Of a stretch of DNA of 64,000 nucleotides, positions 51,749 to 61,640 are shown piece by piece; within the stretch, counting starts at the first letter, position 1, and each line of letters starts with the position of its first letter. A program made the position numbers and the translations under genes. Below the pieces are notes generated by a model, which saw only the letters and a list, made by a program, of their open reading frames with translations, ran no database searches and was not told the origin of the DNA. The stretch is from Candidatus Avacidaminococcus intestinavium (GTDB taxonomy: Bacteria > Bacillota > Negativicutes > Acidaminococcales > Acidaminococcaceae). The stretch lies in NCBI GenBank assembly GCA_018714505.1, contig DVNI01000134.1, positions 16,752-80,751 on the forward strand, read 5' to 3'.

Positions 51749-53056
51749 TTATAGCAACTTTTGTTCTTCCCATAGTTTAACCAGTACTTTTTCATATAAA
51801 GCTTGCTCTCTAGCTAATACATCAGTAATCTCACGTTTGAACCCTTTATTTTTATTAATTAAAAGTCCTAACTCTACTTTATCTACTGCTATTATTTTTT
51901 TATACAAAACTTGATCAGTTAATTCAATGACCTGCAAAGTCGCTTCACACAAAAGGCTAGTTATGTTTATATGTAAATTACGGTTAGTGCATTTAAGCAC
52001 TTCCGGTAAAATCTCTTGTAAAGACTTCTCATAATCAAAACTCAAACGATAACCACAAGCTTCAGCAACTTCAGCATGACCACTACATTCTTGTAAATCC
52101 CAAGTTCCACTCTGCGGCATTTTTACTAAAGCTATTTTAACCTTATTTCTTATTAATTCATGACCAACTAAATAATGTTCTTCTAACGTCAAACTTTTTC
52201 CTGCTGCAACCATACTCAACGCAAAATTAATTTCCCAAGGCGTATTCAATAAATAAGAATTATAAAGAGACTGTACTCGCATAATAAATTCACCATACTT
52301 CAAAACAATTCGCCGCAAGTTATCCGCCGCATAATTTAAAATATGTCCATTGCTTAATTTTAAGATTCCATCTACATAAGATTCTTCCATGGCCTCTCTA
52401 AATTCCACAGGCAATTGTAAATACTCCTTAGCAACCATTTCTTCACTCATACTATCAATCTCATAATTAATTTTATCACTGCAGTCAAAGCCAATCATAC
52501 TATAACCGTATAACAATACTTTAACTATATCTTCTTCTTCGTTTAAATCCAAAGCCGCAGCACCATAACCATCTTGATAGCCATTTTCTAAGACTGACCA
52601 AGTTACAGCGTCCATAATTTCTAAAAAGTTCTGCCCACTAGTTACACTAGCTTTTTTTGTCACTTCAGCTAATAAAGGCCTAATATTTTGTTTTGCCAAT
52701 AATGGTAATAATGACTTCGTGCTATTACTAAACCAATCGCAAAATCCAATCGTCATACTTTTGCGTTCAAGAGCTACTGGTCCCGCCCAATTAACAAAAC
52801 GTCTGACCAACGCTGCATTATTAGCATTAAGCTCCAATACCTTGATAAATAAAGCTCCCTCTTTGAACTCACGTTCCGTTTTAAAAAAATTAAAAGCAGG
52901 ACATTGTTTTTTAACGACAGCAATTAATCTTTTACCCTCTGGTAATTCAGCTAAAGACAACCAACCATCAGGAATTGTATACAACGCTGACAGCAAATTA
53001 ATCCCTTTCATATTTTTTTCAATTAATGCATAAATTTCTTCCTGATCTTTTTTCAT
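51749..53056 (-). CDS. Unknown 435-residue protein, distantly UxaE-like
   Basis: A soluble protein. The central part (TIGFCDWFSNSTKSLL, then IMDAVTWSVLENGYQDGYG and YSMIGFDCSDKIN) follows the layout I remember for the tagaturonate/fructuronate epimerase family UxaE. Positions where I recall metal-binding His in that family are not His here (ALDLNEEEDI and DCSDKINY). It may therefore be a divergent relative with another activity, or the likeness may be misleading. TGGAGG lies seven bases before the ATG. It is monocistronic, between the T-box promoter and the DnaA-box cluster, with no uronate genes nearby. Confidence 0.55.
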   Translation of the reverse strand: MKKDQEEIYALIEKNMKGINLLSALYTIPDGWLSLAELPEGKRLIAVVKKQCPAFNFFKTEREFKEGALFIKVLELNANNAALVRRFVNWAGPVALERKSMTIGFCDWFSNSTKSLLPLLAKQNIRPLLAEVTKKASVTSGQNFLEIMDAVTWSVLENGYQDGYGAAALDLNEEEDIVKVLLYGYSMIGFDCSDKINYEIDSMSEEMVAKEYLQLPVEFREAMEESYVDGILKLSNGHILNYAADNLRRIVLKYGEFIMRVQSLYNSYLLNTPWEINFALSMVAAGKSLTLEEHYLVGHELIRNKVKIALVKMPQSGTWDLQECSGHAEVAEACGYRLSFDYEKSLQEILPEVLKCTNRNLHINITSLLCEATLQVIELTDQVLYKKIIAVDKVELGLLINKNKGFKREITDVLAREQALYEKVLVKLWEEQKLL

Positions 53057-53168
53057 ACCACTGCCTCCAGTTCATAGTCTACATATTATAAATATTTTTA
53101 ACTCTTGACAAAGATAAATACCGACAAATAAATTATCCTGTGCATTAAAAGTGCTTTTCACAAGATAT

Positions 53169-53364
53169 TGTGTATAAGTTATCCTCAAAATAGTAATTAT
53201 CCACCGCAAAATCAAAGTTATCCCCTGTTTTTTGTGGATAACTTTGATTTCACAACTTTTATTTCCCAAAAATTTAACCAAATTTCTCCAATTATTAATT
53301 ATTTTACTAATCTTTTCCTAAAGATATCAACAACCTGTGGATATCTTTGTTGATATTATCCACT
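53169..53364. other. DnaA-box cluster in intergenic region, origin-like
   Basis: Sites resembling TTATCCACA: TGTGTATAA (53169), TTATCCTCA (53179), TTATCCACC (53197), TTATCCCCT (53218), TGTGGATAA (53233, exact on the minus strand), TGTGGATAT (53336) and TTATCCACT (53356). Between them lies an AT-rich stretch (53250-53320) like an unwinding element. The rest of the gap (53057-53390) has no gene. Strand bias of the neighbourhood does not place the main origin here. Confidence 0.7.
53209..53250. repeat. 15-bp perfect inverted repeat containing two DnaA-like boxes
   Basis: AAATCAAAGTTATCC (53209-53223) is repeated inverted at 53236-53250, so two box cores face each other across 12 bases. A second, shorter pair, AAAGATATC / GATATCTTT, lies at 53320-53348. 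Confidence 0.75.
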
Positions 53365-53390
53365 TTAATAACAGACCACAAAATATAGTA

Positions 53391-54281
53391 TTACCTATTT
53401 TTAATTTGAGAGTAAGAAAAAAGCACTAACCCTATCCAAATACAAGTAAAAGCATACAAATGATTAGCTGAAAAATGTTCACCATAAATAAATATGCCCA
53501 ATAATAAACTTATCGTTGGTGAGATATATTGCAAAAACCCAATAATGGATAACGGCAGTAACTTCGCACCAGCAGTAAACATAATCAAAGGAATCGCTGT
53601 TACAATACCTGCACCAATTAGTAGCAAAATCATCAGCCAATCAACATTTTGCCAAGAGGCCCCACCTTGTTCTGCTAACCAATAAAGATATAAACAAGCT
53701 AAGGGACTAACCAATAAAGTTTCTAGCAAAATGCCCGTCAAGGTTTCTACCACTAAGGTTTTCTTAATCAAACCATAAAAAGCAAAACTAATAGCTAAGC
53801 TTAGCGAAATCCACGGAAAAACACCTATACTAAAAATCATAACTGCTACACCAATACCTGCACACATAATTGATAGTTTCATCAAGTTGTTTAATTTTTC
53901 CTTTAAATATAAAACGCCAATTAAAATACTGACCAAGGGGTTAATGTAATATCCCATACTAGTTTCTATAATATGTCCATTCGACACTGCCCAAATGAAA
54001 ATTCCCCAATTGCACATAATTGTCGTTCCAGCTAGGGCTAAAAGTACCATCTTACCTTTATCTGTCATTATCTTTTTAACTTCTGTACAAAAGATTTTCC
54101 AGCGTCCTAAACCAATAATAACCAGACCAACAAACACTACTGACCAAATAACACGCCACGACAAAATTTCAAAGGCATCAACACCATAAATACTTTTCCA
54201 GTAAACAGGTAAGATACCCCACAATAGATAGGCCGTTAAAGTATAAAAAATTCCCTGCATAAACTCACTTTGTTTTCTCAT
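53391..54281 (-). CDS. rarD: RarD-type EamA permease
   Basis: A 296-residue protein with ten helices in two EamA halves. GIFYTLTAYLLWGILPVYWK near residue 10 and SWRVIWSVVFV are characteristic of RarD, and FLQYISPTISLLLGIFIYGE closes the second half. The family belongs to the drug/metabolite transporters; physiological substrates are mostly unknown. GAGG precedes the ATG. It lies beside the DnaA-box cluster and stands alone. Confidence 0.92.
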   Translation of the reverse strand: MRKQSEFMQGIFYTLTAYLLWGILPVYWKSIYGVDAFEILSWRVIWSVVFVGLVIIGLGRWKIFCTEVKKIMTDKGKMVLLALAGTTIMCNWGIFIWAVSNGHIIETSMGYYINPLVSILIGVLYLKEKLNNLMKLSIMCAGIGVAVMIFSIGVFPWISLSLAISFAFYGLIKKTLVVETLTGILLETLLVSPLACLYLYWLAEQGGASWQNVDWLMILLLIGAGIVTAIPLIMFTAGAKLLPLSIIGFLQYISPTISLLLGIFIYGEHFSANHLYAFTCIWIGLVLFSYSQIKNR

Positions 54282-54354
54282 AACAACCTCATTCTAATTT
54301 ATTTTTAACTATCATAAGCTACACAGCAAGTGAATGCAATAGTTAACTCAAAAA

Positions 54355-54384
54355 ACACCTCAAACACGATAGCGTTTGAGGTGT
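54355..54384 (-). terminator. Terminator of the GlpA-like redox operon
   Basis: ACACCTCAAAC / GTTTGAGGTGT with an eight-base loop and six T on the minus strand. Confidence 0.85.
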
Positions 54385-54409
54385 TCTACTAAATCATTAT
54401 GTACAATTC

Positions 54410-54793
54410 TTAATTTTTTTCTAACATCGCTTCCATAGAACGACTCGCAATAATATCCACACCTAAATTTAAAATATTACTGCAAATCACCTGTCCTTCT
54501 GCTATCGGTGCTTTTACTTCTACTGATCTTAAAAATTCAGCACAGGCCAAAATACTATCTTTAGGCAAACTAGCACTTGATACTACCGGCAATAAGGCTA
54601 AAGAGCCATTTTCGATTCGCACTGTTGATGTTAATTGTCTTTTAGGTGCTGTTATTTCTTCTGCCGCATATCTTTTTCCTCGTGGACATAGATTACCAGA
54701 TACATTTATAACTACACCATCATCCACCGTAGCCTTCAAAGAACAACCGCGTGGACAGACTATACAAGTTAAGTTTCTTTCTTTCGCTACCAT
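54410..54793 (-). CDS. DUF1667 protein
   Basis: A 127-residue protein with the N-terminal motif LTCIVCPRGCSLKA and a second LCPRGKRYA, four cysteines that probably hold a metal or Fe-S site. DUF1667 proteins are regularly encoded with a GlpA-like dehydrogenase and a second FAD protein, as here, and are thought to complete a three-part enzyme linked to glycerol-3-phosphate oxidation (context knowledge; the activity is not well proved). GGGAGG lies just inside the end of the preceding gene. It is the last gene of the operon. Confidence 0.9.
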   Translation of the reverse strand: MVAKERNLTCIVCPRGCSLKATVDDGVVINVSGNLCPRGKRYAAEEITAPKRQLTSTVRIENGSLALLPVVSSASLPKDSILACAEFLRSVEVKAPIAEGQVICSNILNLGVDIIASRSMEAMLEKN

Positions 54794-54797
54794 TTAG

Positions 54798-56063
54798 TTA
54801 AACCTCCCTTTTCAAGGAAACTATTACATCATTATCAATCATACTTGCCTTTTCACTACTTAACTCTACAGCAATCATTTCACTTGGTTTAGCAACTGCC
54901 ATCATTTTAGATAATAACAAATGCTCACCACTTGTTATTTCTAGCTTAACTTTTGTTTCTGGACTACCAACACGCATAAATAATTTAAAGGACTCCGCTG
55001 CACCACCTAGTGATAATTGCTGTGGTACACAGGTTCGTATACCATCTTGAGGGATTACTTTAACCTGGCGCTTGTCATTTTCTTTTAAGCCCTGCGCTTC
55101 CAAAGCTGCAAATTTACCAGCAATTTCAGCTTCTTCTGAAACAAAATCAACCAAATCATGGACATGCACAACATTACCAGCGGCATAAACACCAGAGCTA
55201 CTTGTTTCACGTTTTTGATTAACAATTGGCCCACTAGTTAAAGGATGCATTGCTAGCGACAGATTCTTTGATAATTCATTTTCAGGAATTAGTCCCACCG
55301 ATAACAAGACCGTATCACACTCTATCTCAAATTCTGTACCAGGAATAACTTGCATCTTTGCATCAACTTTCGCAACAGTAACACCTGTTACTCGCTCTTG
55401 ACCATGAATTTTAACAATTGTATGTGATAAATAAAGTGGTATCTCATAATCTTCTAAACATTGTACGATATTACGCGTCAAACCATTTGAAAAAGGACAA
55501 ATCTCCAAAACTGCTTTTACCTGACAGCCCTCTAAACTCATTCTACGAGCCATAATTAAGCCGATATCGCCACTACCTAAAATCACTATTTTCTTACCTG
55601 GTAAATACCCCTCCATATTTACCATTCTTTGTGCAGCACCAGCGGTAAAAACACCTGCTGGCCTTTCACCAGGAATACGGATTGCGCCCCTAGTTCTTTC
55701 ACGGCACCCCATCGCTAAAATCACCGTTTTTCCTTTAAGTTCTAAAAGTCCTCTTTCTGGACTAACAACAATGACTGTTTTATCTTCTAAAATATCTAAA
55801 ACCATGGTATCTATGAGCGTTTCAATCTCTGGCTTATCTTTAATTAATTCTATACAACGATGTGCATAGCCAGGACCTGTTAATTCCTCTTTAAAATGAT
55901 GTAAGCCAAAGCCATTATGAATACATTGCTGCAAAATTCCACCTAATTCACGATCTCTTTCAATCACGAGGATTTTTTGGGCACCGTTTTGATAAGCACT
56001 ATAAGCTGCTGAAAGACCTGCTGGCCCTCCTCCAATAATAATAACATCATAAAGGTTCGACAT
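54798..56063 (-). CDS. FAD-dependent oxidoreductase partner of GlpA-like protein
   Basis: A 421-residue flavoprotein with the FAD motif GGGPAGLSAAYSA at residues 11-23, an NAD(P)-binding region GSGDIGLIMARRM near 170 and VYAAGNVVHVHDLVDF near 300. It lacks the redox CxxC of thioredoxin reductases. It lies between the GlpA-like dehydrogenase and DUF1667 and probably relays electrons from the first to an acceptor (inference). The ATG at 56063 has GAGGGTGA eight bases upstream; an in-frame ATG farther up would overlap the previous gene. Confidence 0.88.
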   Translation of the reverse strand: MSNLYDVIIIGGGPAGLSAAYSAYQNGAQKILVIERDRELGGILQQCIHNGFGLHHFKEELTGPGYAHRCIELIKDKPEIETLIDTMVLDILEDKTVIVVSPERGLLELKGKTVILAMGCRERTRGAIRIPGERPAGVFTAGAAQRMVNMEGYLPGKKIVILGSGDIGLIMARRMSLEGCQVKAVLEICPFSNGLTRNIVQCLEDYEIPLYLSHTIVKIHGQERVTGVTVAKVDAKMQVIPGTEFEIECDTVLLSVGLIPENELSKNLSLAMHPLTSGPIVNQKRETSSSGVYAAGNVVHVHDLVDFVSEEAEIAGKFAALEAQGLKENDKRQVKVIPQDGIRTCVPQQLSLGGAAESFKLFMRVGSPETKVKLEITSGEHLLLSKMMAVAKPSEMIAVELSSEKASMIDNDVIVSLKREV

Positions 56064-56064
56064 C

Positions 56065-57531
56065 TTATAATTCACCCTCTTTTCCAGAGAATTTTTCATA
56101 AAATAAATGTGAATCTTTTCTTTCTTTTAAAACTTCTGTAATTGGTATATCCAGTTCTCTTGCTAAGATTTGCGTCACACGTGGTCCACAAAAACCACCT
56201 TGACAACGACCCATTCCTGCTCTTGTTCTACGTTTAACACCATCTACTGTTCGCGCTCCACAACTTTCTTGAATCGCATTAACAATTTCCGCTTCCGTAA
56301 CTGTTTCACAACGGCAAATTACTCTACCATATTTTTTATCTTGAGCAATCAATTCTGCTTGCTTTTGTCTTGATAATCTTTCAAAAATTATTTTACGCGG
56401 TAAAACAGATTTAAAATTTGCTTTTAAAACAGTGCGTAAATCACTGTTTCTAATTATTTCAACTACTTCTTCTGCAACAGCAGGTGCCGCAGTTAAACCA
56501 GGTGATTGCATACCAGCAGCATGGATCAGACCTTTAACTTGTGCTTCACGAATAATAAAATCACCCGTATCCGATACCGCGCGTAATCCAGAGAATTCAG
56601 TAATTGCTGCTCCTAAAGGTATCGAAGGCACTAGTTTACGCGCTAAAGTAATAATTTTTTCCATTCCGTTAACCGTTACTCCAGCATCATCTTTCTCCTC
56701 AATATCTTCTGCACTTGGTCCAATAAAAGTGTTACCATGCGTAGTTGTGCAAACTAAAACACCTTTACCCTTTTTACTCGGAGTGGGGAAAACTACCCCT
56801 TCTACCATGGTAGCGGTTGCCGTTTTATCAAATAATATATATTCACCCTTACGTGGATTAATCGTAAAACTACTATCTCCCGCTAATTTTGCGATTTCAT
56901 CAGCATAAACGCCAGCGGCATTAATAATATATTTAGTTTTTATCACACCTTGATTAGTAACTACTTCTTGTACACGTCCATCACTAACTGTTATTTTTTC
57001 CACTCGACAATTAGTTAGAACCTCAGCCCCATTTTGTACAGCACATTGCGCAAAAGCAACTGCCGCTTGAAAAGGCCAACAAATACCAGCAGAAGGTGCC
57101 CACAAAGCACCAGTAACCTTCTGCGTTAAGTTAGGTTCTTTTTTTAAAACTTCTTCAGGTGACAAAATAGCTAAATCCTTCACACCATTTTTTTGGCCTC
57201 GTTCTAACAATTCTGTTAAAGTTGCTAGCTCTTCTTCATCTGTCGCTACAACTAAAGAACCCGTCCACTTAATATCCAAATCTAATTGATTTTCTAAAAT
57301 ATGATAAAGCGCATTACCCCGCACATTCGTAATTGCTTTTAAACTACCAGCTGGCGCGTCAAATCCCGCATGTAAAATAGCACTATTAGCTTTGGTGGTT
57401 CCCGTTGCCAAATCCGGTTCTTTCTCTACTAAAACACTCTTTAAGTCATACTTAGATAATTCCCGTAAAATAGCAGTACCTATAATACCACCACCAATTA
57501 CAACAACATCGCTTTCCCTAAGATAACCCAT
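56065..57531 (-). CDS. GlpA-like FAD-dependent dehydrogenase with BFD-type [2Fe-2S] domain
   Basis: A 488-residue protein. The N-terminal DAO domain has the FAD motif VVVIGGGIIGTAILREL at residues 9-25 and NSAILHAGFDAPAGS near 50. The C-terminal bacterioferritin-associated-ferredoxin-like domain has cysteine ligands in VICRCETVTEAEI and GRCQGGFCGPRV (about residues 408-460). Domain order fits anaerobic glycerol-3-phosphate dehydrogenases of the GlpA2 type; related 2-hydroxy-acid oxidases cannot be excluded. It is the first of three coupled genes ending with DUF1667. Confidence 0.88.
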   Translation of the reverse strand: MGYLRESDVVVIGGGIIGTAILRELSKYDLKSVLVEKEPDLATGTTKANSAILHAGFDAPAGSLKAITNVRGNALYHILENQLDLDIKWTGSLVVATDEEELATLTELLERGQKNGVKDLAILSPEEVLKKEPNLTQKVTGALWAPSAGICWPFQAAVAFAQCAVQNGAEVLTNCRVEKITVSDGRVQEVVTNQGVIKTKYIINAAGVYADEIAKLAGDSSFTINPRKGEYILFDKTATATMVEGVVFPTPSKKGKGVLVCTTTHGNTFIGPSAEDIEEKDDAGVTVNGMEKIITLARKLVPSIPLGAAITEFSGLRAVSDTGDFIIREAQVKGLIHAAGMQSPGLTAAPAVAEEVVEIIRNSDLRTVLKANFKSVLPRKIIFERLSRQKQAELIAQDKKYGRVICRCETVTEAEIVNAIQESCGARTVDGVKRRTRAGMGRCQGGFCGPRVTQILARELDIPITEVLKERKDSHLFYEKFSGKEGEL

Positions 57532-57658
57532 ACGTTCACATCCTCAAAATTAAATGATCATATCTAAAAATGCAACTGTATTCTATCATACTTCTTACAA
57601 AAACAGAACATTTTTATCTAAAAAGTCCTACTGGGAGCTTTTGAGTCCCTACCATGCA

Positions 57659-57686
57659 TAAAAAAGAGGCTTAAAAGCCTCTTTTC
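57659..57686 (-). terminator. Terminator of gyrA
   Basis: AAAAGAGGCTT / AAGCCTCTTTT with a very short loop and a T run on the minus strand. Confidence 0.85.
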
Positions 57687-57695
57687 TATTTATCT

Positions 57696-60137
57696 TTAAA
57701 CAAGTTCTTCTTCGTCATCTTCTACAACAGCCATTGCGACAACTTTATCATCACTATTTAAGTCAATTAATTTCACGCCTTGTGCATTTCTTCCAAATTT
57801 AGAAATACCATCAACAGATAGACGAATAATCAAACCAGCCGCTGTAATAAGAATTATTTCTTGCTCTGGCATTAAGACAATAGAACCTACAACATAACCC
57901 GTTTTTTCAGTAACTTTTAAATTGATTACACCTCTACCGCCACGAGTCTGCATTCGATATTCACTGACTAAAGTTCTTTTTCCCATGCCTTCTTCAGTTG
58001 CAGTTAGAACTTCACCATTCTCAGGAACAGTATCCATAGAAACGACTAAATCATCTTTTCTTAACAAAATTCCTCGAACGCCATGTGCTGTTCTTCCCAT
58101 TGGGCGGACATCATCTTCACTAAAATGAATAGAAAGACCGTTTCTCGTTGCTAAAATAATACTAGAATGACCATCGGTCAATTTAACAGCAATTAAATCT
58201 TCACCCTCATCAAGAGTAATAGCATTTAAACCGATTCTTCTAGTACTATCAAAATCTTTAAGGTTAGTTTTTTTCACCGTTCCTTTATTAGTTGCCATAA
58301 AGAGAAATTGGTTATCAACAAAATCTTTTACTGGAATAATCGCAGTAATTTTTTCATCTTTCTCTAGCGGCAATAGATTAATAATAGAAGAACCTTTAAC
58401 TGTTCTGCTTCCTTCTGGTATTTCATAACCTTTTTGTCTATAAACCCTACCCTTATTGGTAAAGAATAAAATATTAGTATGGGTTGAACTAATAATTAAA
58501 TGCTCTACAAAGTCATCAACTTTTTTACCACTTCCACCTTTTATACCTTTACCACCACGTTTTTGATTGTGGAAAGTATCTAAACTCTGCCTTTTAATAT
58601 AACCTTGATGACTAATCGTGATAATAACTTCTTCTTCAGCAATTAAATCTTCAATATCAATATCACTAGTATCAATAGTTAATTCTGTACGACGTGTATC
58701 ACCAAAACGTCTTTTAATCTCTAAGATATCTTCTTTGATAATATTTAATACTTTATGTTCATCAGCCAAAACGCTTTCCAGCCAATCAATCGTTTCTAAC
58801 ACATCAATATATTCATCATCAATTTTCTTACGCTCTAAACCAGTCAATCTTTGTAAACGCATGTCCAAGATCGCCTGAGCTTGACGTTCTGATAAACTAA
58901 ACTTTGCAATTAAAGAATTTCTTGCTTCTTCTGCATTAGCACTACTTCGAATAGTAGTAATCACTTCATCCAAATGATCTAAGGCAATTTTTAAACCCTC
59001 TAAGATATGAGCACGTTCTTTTGCTTTAACAAGTTCATAACGTGTTCTACGCGTAATAACTTCGATTTGATGCTCTAAATAATATTGTAATACTTGTTTT
59101 AAATTTAACACCATTGGCTTACCATTTACTAAAGCCAACATAATAATACCAAAAGAATCTTGCATCTTAGTATGCTTATACAATTGATTTAAAATAACGT
59201 CCGGCACAACATCACTACGTAATTCTATTACGATGCGCATACCTTTACGATCACTTTCATCTCGTAAATCTGTTATTCCCTCAATCACTTTCTCTTGTAC
59301 AAGATGTGCAATATTTTCTATTAATCGTGCCTTATTAACTTGATAAGGCAGTTCATTGACAATAATTTTATTTTTGTTTTTAGGCATTGGTTCAATATGC
59401 GCTTTAGCTCTAATTTTAACAACACCACGGCCAGTCGTATAAGCACTTATAATACCTGCCGTACCCAAGATTTGTGCTCCAGTAGGAAAATCTGGTCCTT
59501 TAATCACCGTCATTAACTCAGGAATTTCTATCTCAGGATTATCAATCAACATAATCAAACCATCAATAACTTCGCACAGATTATGCGGCGGAATATTAGT
59601 TGCCATACCAACAGCAATACCAGAAGAACCATTAATCAACAAAGCAGGAATTTTTGCAGGTAAAACACTTGGTTCTTTTAATGACTCATCATAGTTTGGA
59701 ACAAAATCAACAGTTTCTTTTTCAATATCTTCCAGCATTTCCTCAGAAATTTTACTCATTCTGACTTCTGTATAACGCATTGCAGCTGCAGAATCACCGT
59801 CAACAGAACCAAAGTTACCATGACCATCGACCATCAGATATCTTGTTGAAAAATCTTGTGCCAACCGGACAATAGCATTGTAAACACTGAAATCACCGTG
59901 CGGATGGTATTTACCTAAAACTTCACCGACGATACGTGCTGATTTTTTGTACGGTTTATTAGAACTCATACCAGCTTCTTGCATCGCATACAAAATTCTA
60001 CGATGCACCGGTTTTAATCCATCACGAACATCAGGTAATGCACGTTGAACAATAACGCTCATCGCATAATCAATATAAGATTTTTTCATCTCGTCTTCGA
60101 TAAAGACAGGTAAAACTCTTCCTTCTTCCAGTTCCAC
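57696..60137 (-). CDS. gyrA: DNA gyrase subunit A
   Basis: An 813-residue subunit that cuts and rejoins DNA. The active-site Tyr is in [12 protein letters not shown] near residue 120; the quinolone-region [17 protein letters not shown] is normal, and the GyrA box QTRGGRGV lies in the C-terminal beta-pinwheel near residue 745. It ends in an acidic tail. The start is a GTG at 60137 with AGGTGA upstream. Unlike most Firmicutes, gyrA does not directly follow gyrB here: three unrelated genes lie between them. Confidence 0.97.
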   Translation of the reverse strand: MELEEGRVLPVFIEDEMKKSYIDYAMSVIVQRALPDVRDGLKPVHRRILYAMQEAGMSSNKPYKKSARIVGEVLGKYHPHGDFSVYNAIVRLAQDFSTRYLMVDGHGNFGSVDGDSAAAMRYTEVRMSKISEEMLEDIEKETVDFVPNYDESLKEPSVLPAKIPALLINGSSGIAVGMATNIPPHNLCEVIDGLIMLIDNPEIEIPELMTVIKGPDFPTGAQILGTAGIISAYTTGRGVVKIRAKAHIEPMPKNKNKIIVNELPYQVNKARLIENIAHLVQEKVIEGITDLRDESDRKGMRIVIELRSDVVPDVILNQLYKHTKMQDSFGIIMLALVNGKPMVLNLKQVLQYYLEHQIEVITRRTRYELVKAKERAHILEGLKIALDHLDEVITTIRSSANAEEARNSLIAKFSLSERQAQAILDMRLQRLTGLERKKIDDEYIDVLETIDWLESVLADEHKVLNIIKEDILEIKRRFGDTRRTELTIDTSDIDIEDLIAEEEVIITISHQGYIKRQSLDTFHNQKRGGKGIKGGSGKKVDDFVEHLIISSTHTNILFFTNKGRVYRQKGYEIPEGSRTVKGSSIINLLPLEKDEKITAIIPVKDFVDNQFLFMATNKGTVKKTNLKDFDSTRRIGLNAITLDEGEDLIAVKLTDGHSSIILATRNGLSIHFSEDDVRPMGRTAHGVRGILLRKDDLVVSMDTVPENGEVLTATEEGMGKRTLVSEYRMQTRGGRGVINLKVTEKTGYVVGSIVLMPEQEIILITAAGLIIRLSVDGISKFGRNAQGVKLIDLNSDDKVVAMAVVEDDEEELV

Positions 60138-60155
60138 TATATCACCTATCCTCTA

Positions 60156-60926
60156 CTATTTATTCCAAAACAAATCATAAATTTGCTTGCCTATCAATAA
60201 GCTTGTTACACCTAAATAAAGCGGTCTTACATAACTAGCGCCATGTTTTATCGCCATTCTTGAACCAAAAACAGCACCGAAAATCATTGAGATTCCCATT
60301 GCTAGACCATAAACCCAATATACAGTTCCGCTAATTGCAAAAGAAAGTAAAGCCCCTGCTCCACTCGCAAAGTTTAGAGCTTTTGCATTACCAGCAGCAT
60401 CAACAAAACTATAACCTAAAAATAAAAAGGAAAAAATCAAAAAAGATCCTGTTCCTGGTCCAAAAAAACCATCATAAAAACCCAGACTAAAAACCATAAT
60501 TATAATACCCGTCACAAGAGTAAGACTAAACTTTTTTACATGGGAAATATCGCCCCAATCTTTACGACAATAAGTATAGACAGCCACTAATACCAATAAA
60601 ATAACAATAATATTTTTCATTAATGCCGCGGGCAATAAGTACACAACATAAGCTCCTAAAGCAGAACCTATAAACGATAACGGCATTAATAATAAAACTA
60701 CTTTTTTTTGTATTTTTCCAGCTCGCCAAAAAGAAATAAAACTAGCTAAAGATCCCATTGTAGCAGCCACTTTATTAGTACCCAAAGCAAGGCTCACTGG
60801 CATTCCTGTAGCTAAAAGAGCCGGTGTAGAAATTAGGCCACCGCCTCCCACTGTTGAATCAATAAAAGCTGCAATAAAAGCTGCAACAATCAAAAAAAGC
60901 ATTACCAAGGGATCAAATTGTTCCAT
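60156..60926 (-). CDS. TauE/SafE (TSUP) family permease, full length
   Basis: A 256-residue membrane protein with about eight helices. IDSTVGGGGLISTPALLATG near residue 20 and GFYDGFFGPGTGSFLIFSF near 130 are the two TSUP half signatures, here in one chain unlike the split pair at 0.7-1.4 kb. It probably exports a sulfur-containing or organic anion; substrate unknown. AAAAGGAG precedes the ATG at 60926, a few bases after thiN, and gyrA follows 18 bases later. Confidence 0.9.
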   Translation of the reverse strand: MEQFDPLVMLFLIVAAFIAAFIDSTVGGGGLISTPALLATGMPVSLALGTNKVAATMGSLASFISFWRAGKIQKKVVLLLMPLSFIGSALGAYVVYLLPAALMKNIIVILLVLVAVYTYCRKDWGDISHVKKFSLTLVTGIIIMVFSLGFYDGFFGPGTGSFLIFSFLFLGYSFVDAAGNAKALNFASGAGALLSFAISGTVYWVYGLAMGISMIFGAVFGSRMAIKHGASYVRPLYLGVTSLLIGKQIYDLFWNK

Positions 60927-60940
60927 CAAATCTCCTTTTA

Positions 60941-61639
60941 TCACTCAATAAAATTAAAATAACAACCAATTAATCCGGTATGCACACTAATATTTACTTT
61001 TGAACTATCCATTTCATTACTAATCGCATAAGGATTATCTTGTAATAATATTTTATTTTCTAAAGGCCATTTCACACCACTGATAGAAACATTGTTGGTT
61101 TCTGCTAGTGGTAAAAGAGAAATTGCTACAGGCTGCTGCTTAAAATCACAAGCTATTTCTTCACCAGGTAACAACATTGTCATAATTTCTTTATGATCAG
61201 CTAAAATAACATTTAAGTTTTTCTCTTTTTTACTAGCTGCTAAGCTATAGATATTAGCATATAAATGATCAAAACGTCCTCCCCAGACGCCTGTTATGAT
61301 TACTTGGCTGTTATGAGGAATATCATTTAATAAAAGCTGTAAATCAGTATTATCTTTTTTTCTAGCAAAAGCATGTACAGCAATTGTTCCTTCTTGTAGC
61401 AACTCTTGTAAGCTACTCGAACAACTATCAAAATCACCATATACACGCTTAGGCTTTTTCTTAAGATCTAGACAATAATCAAGACCAGCATCAGCACACC
61501 ATATTTCTTCATAGTTAGTAGCTTGCTTGAGCCATTTAGCATCAGGTTTTCTACCACCGGCAATAACAAAAAACTTTTTTACCTTAGTAGAATTAATCAA
61601 TAAGCTCATTTGAGAAAATTGAACAAAGCTTTTATCCAT
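60941..61639 (-). CDS. thiN: Thiamine pyrophosphokinase
   Basis: A 232-residue enzyme that converts thiamine to thiamine pyrophosphate. RVYGDFDSCSS near residue 66, KKDNTDLQLLL near 95 and GVWGGRFDHLYANIYSL near 118 are the TPK signatures for thiamine and ATP binding. AAAGGA lies eight bases before the ATG. Its position between gyrB and gyrA is unusual and may only reflect local insertion. Thiamine pyrophosphate is needed by IlvB of this window. Confidence 0.92.
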   Translation of the reverse strand: MDKSFVQFSQMSLLINSTKVKKFFVIAGGRKPDAKWLKQATNYEEIWCADAGLDYCLDLKKKPKRVYGDFDSCSSSLQELLQEGTIAVHAFARKKDNTDLQLLLNDIPHNSQVIITGVWGGRFDHLYANIYSLAASKKEKNLNVILADHKEIMTMLLPGEEIACDFKQQPVAISLLPLAETNNVSISGVKWPLENKILLQDNPYAISNEMDSSKVNISVHTGLIGCYFNFIE

Positions 61640-61640
61640 C

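Noticed and set aside
53057-53390. Main chromosomal origin at the DnaA-box cluster
   Set aside because: No dnaA or dnaN beside it and no change of gene orientation across it; the remB-gyrB order points to an origin beyond the right edge. Kept as an outlying cluster instead.
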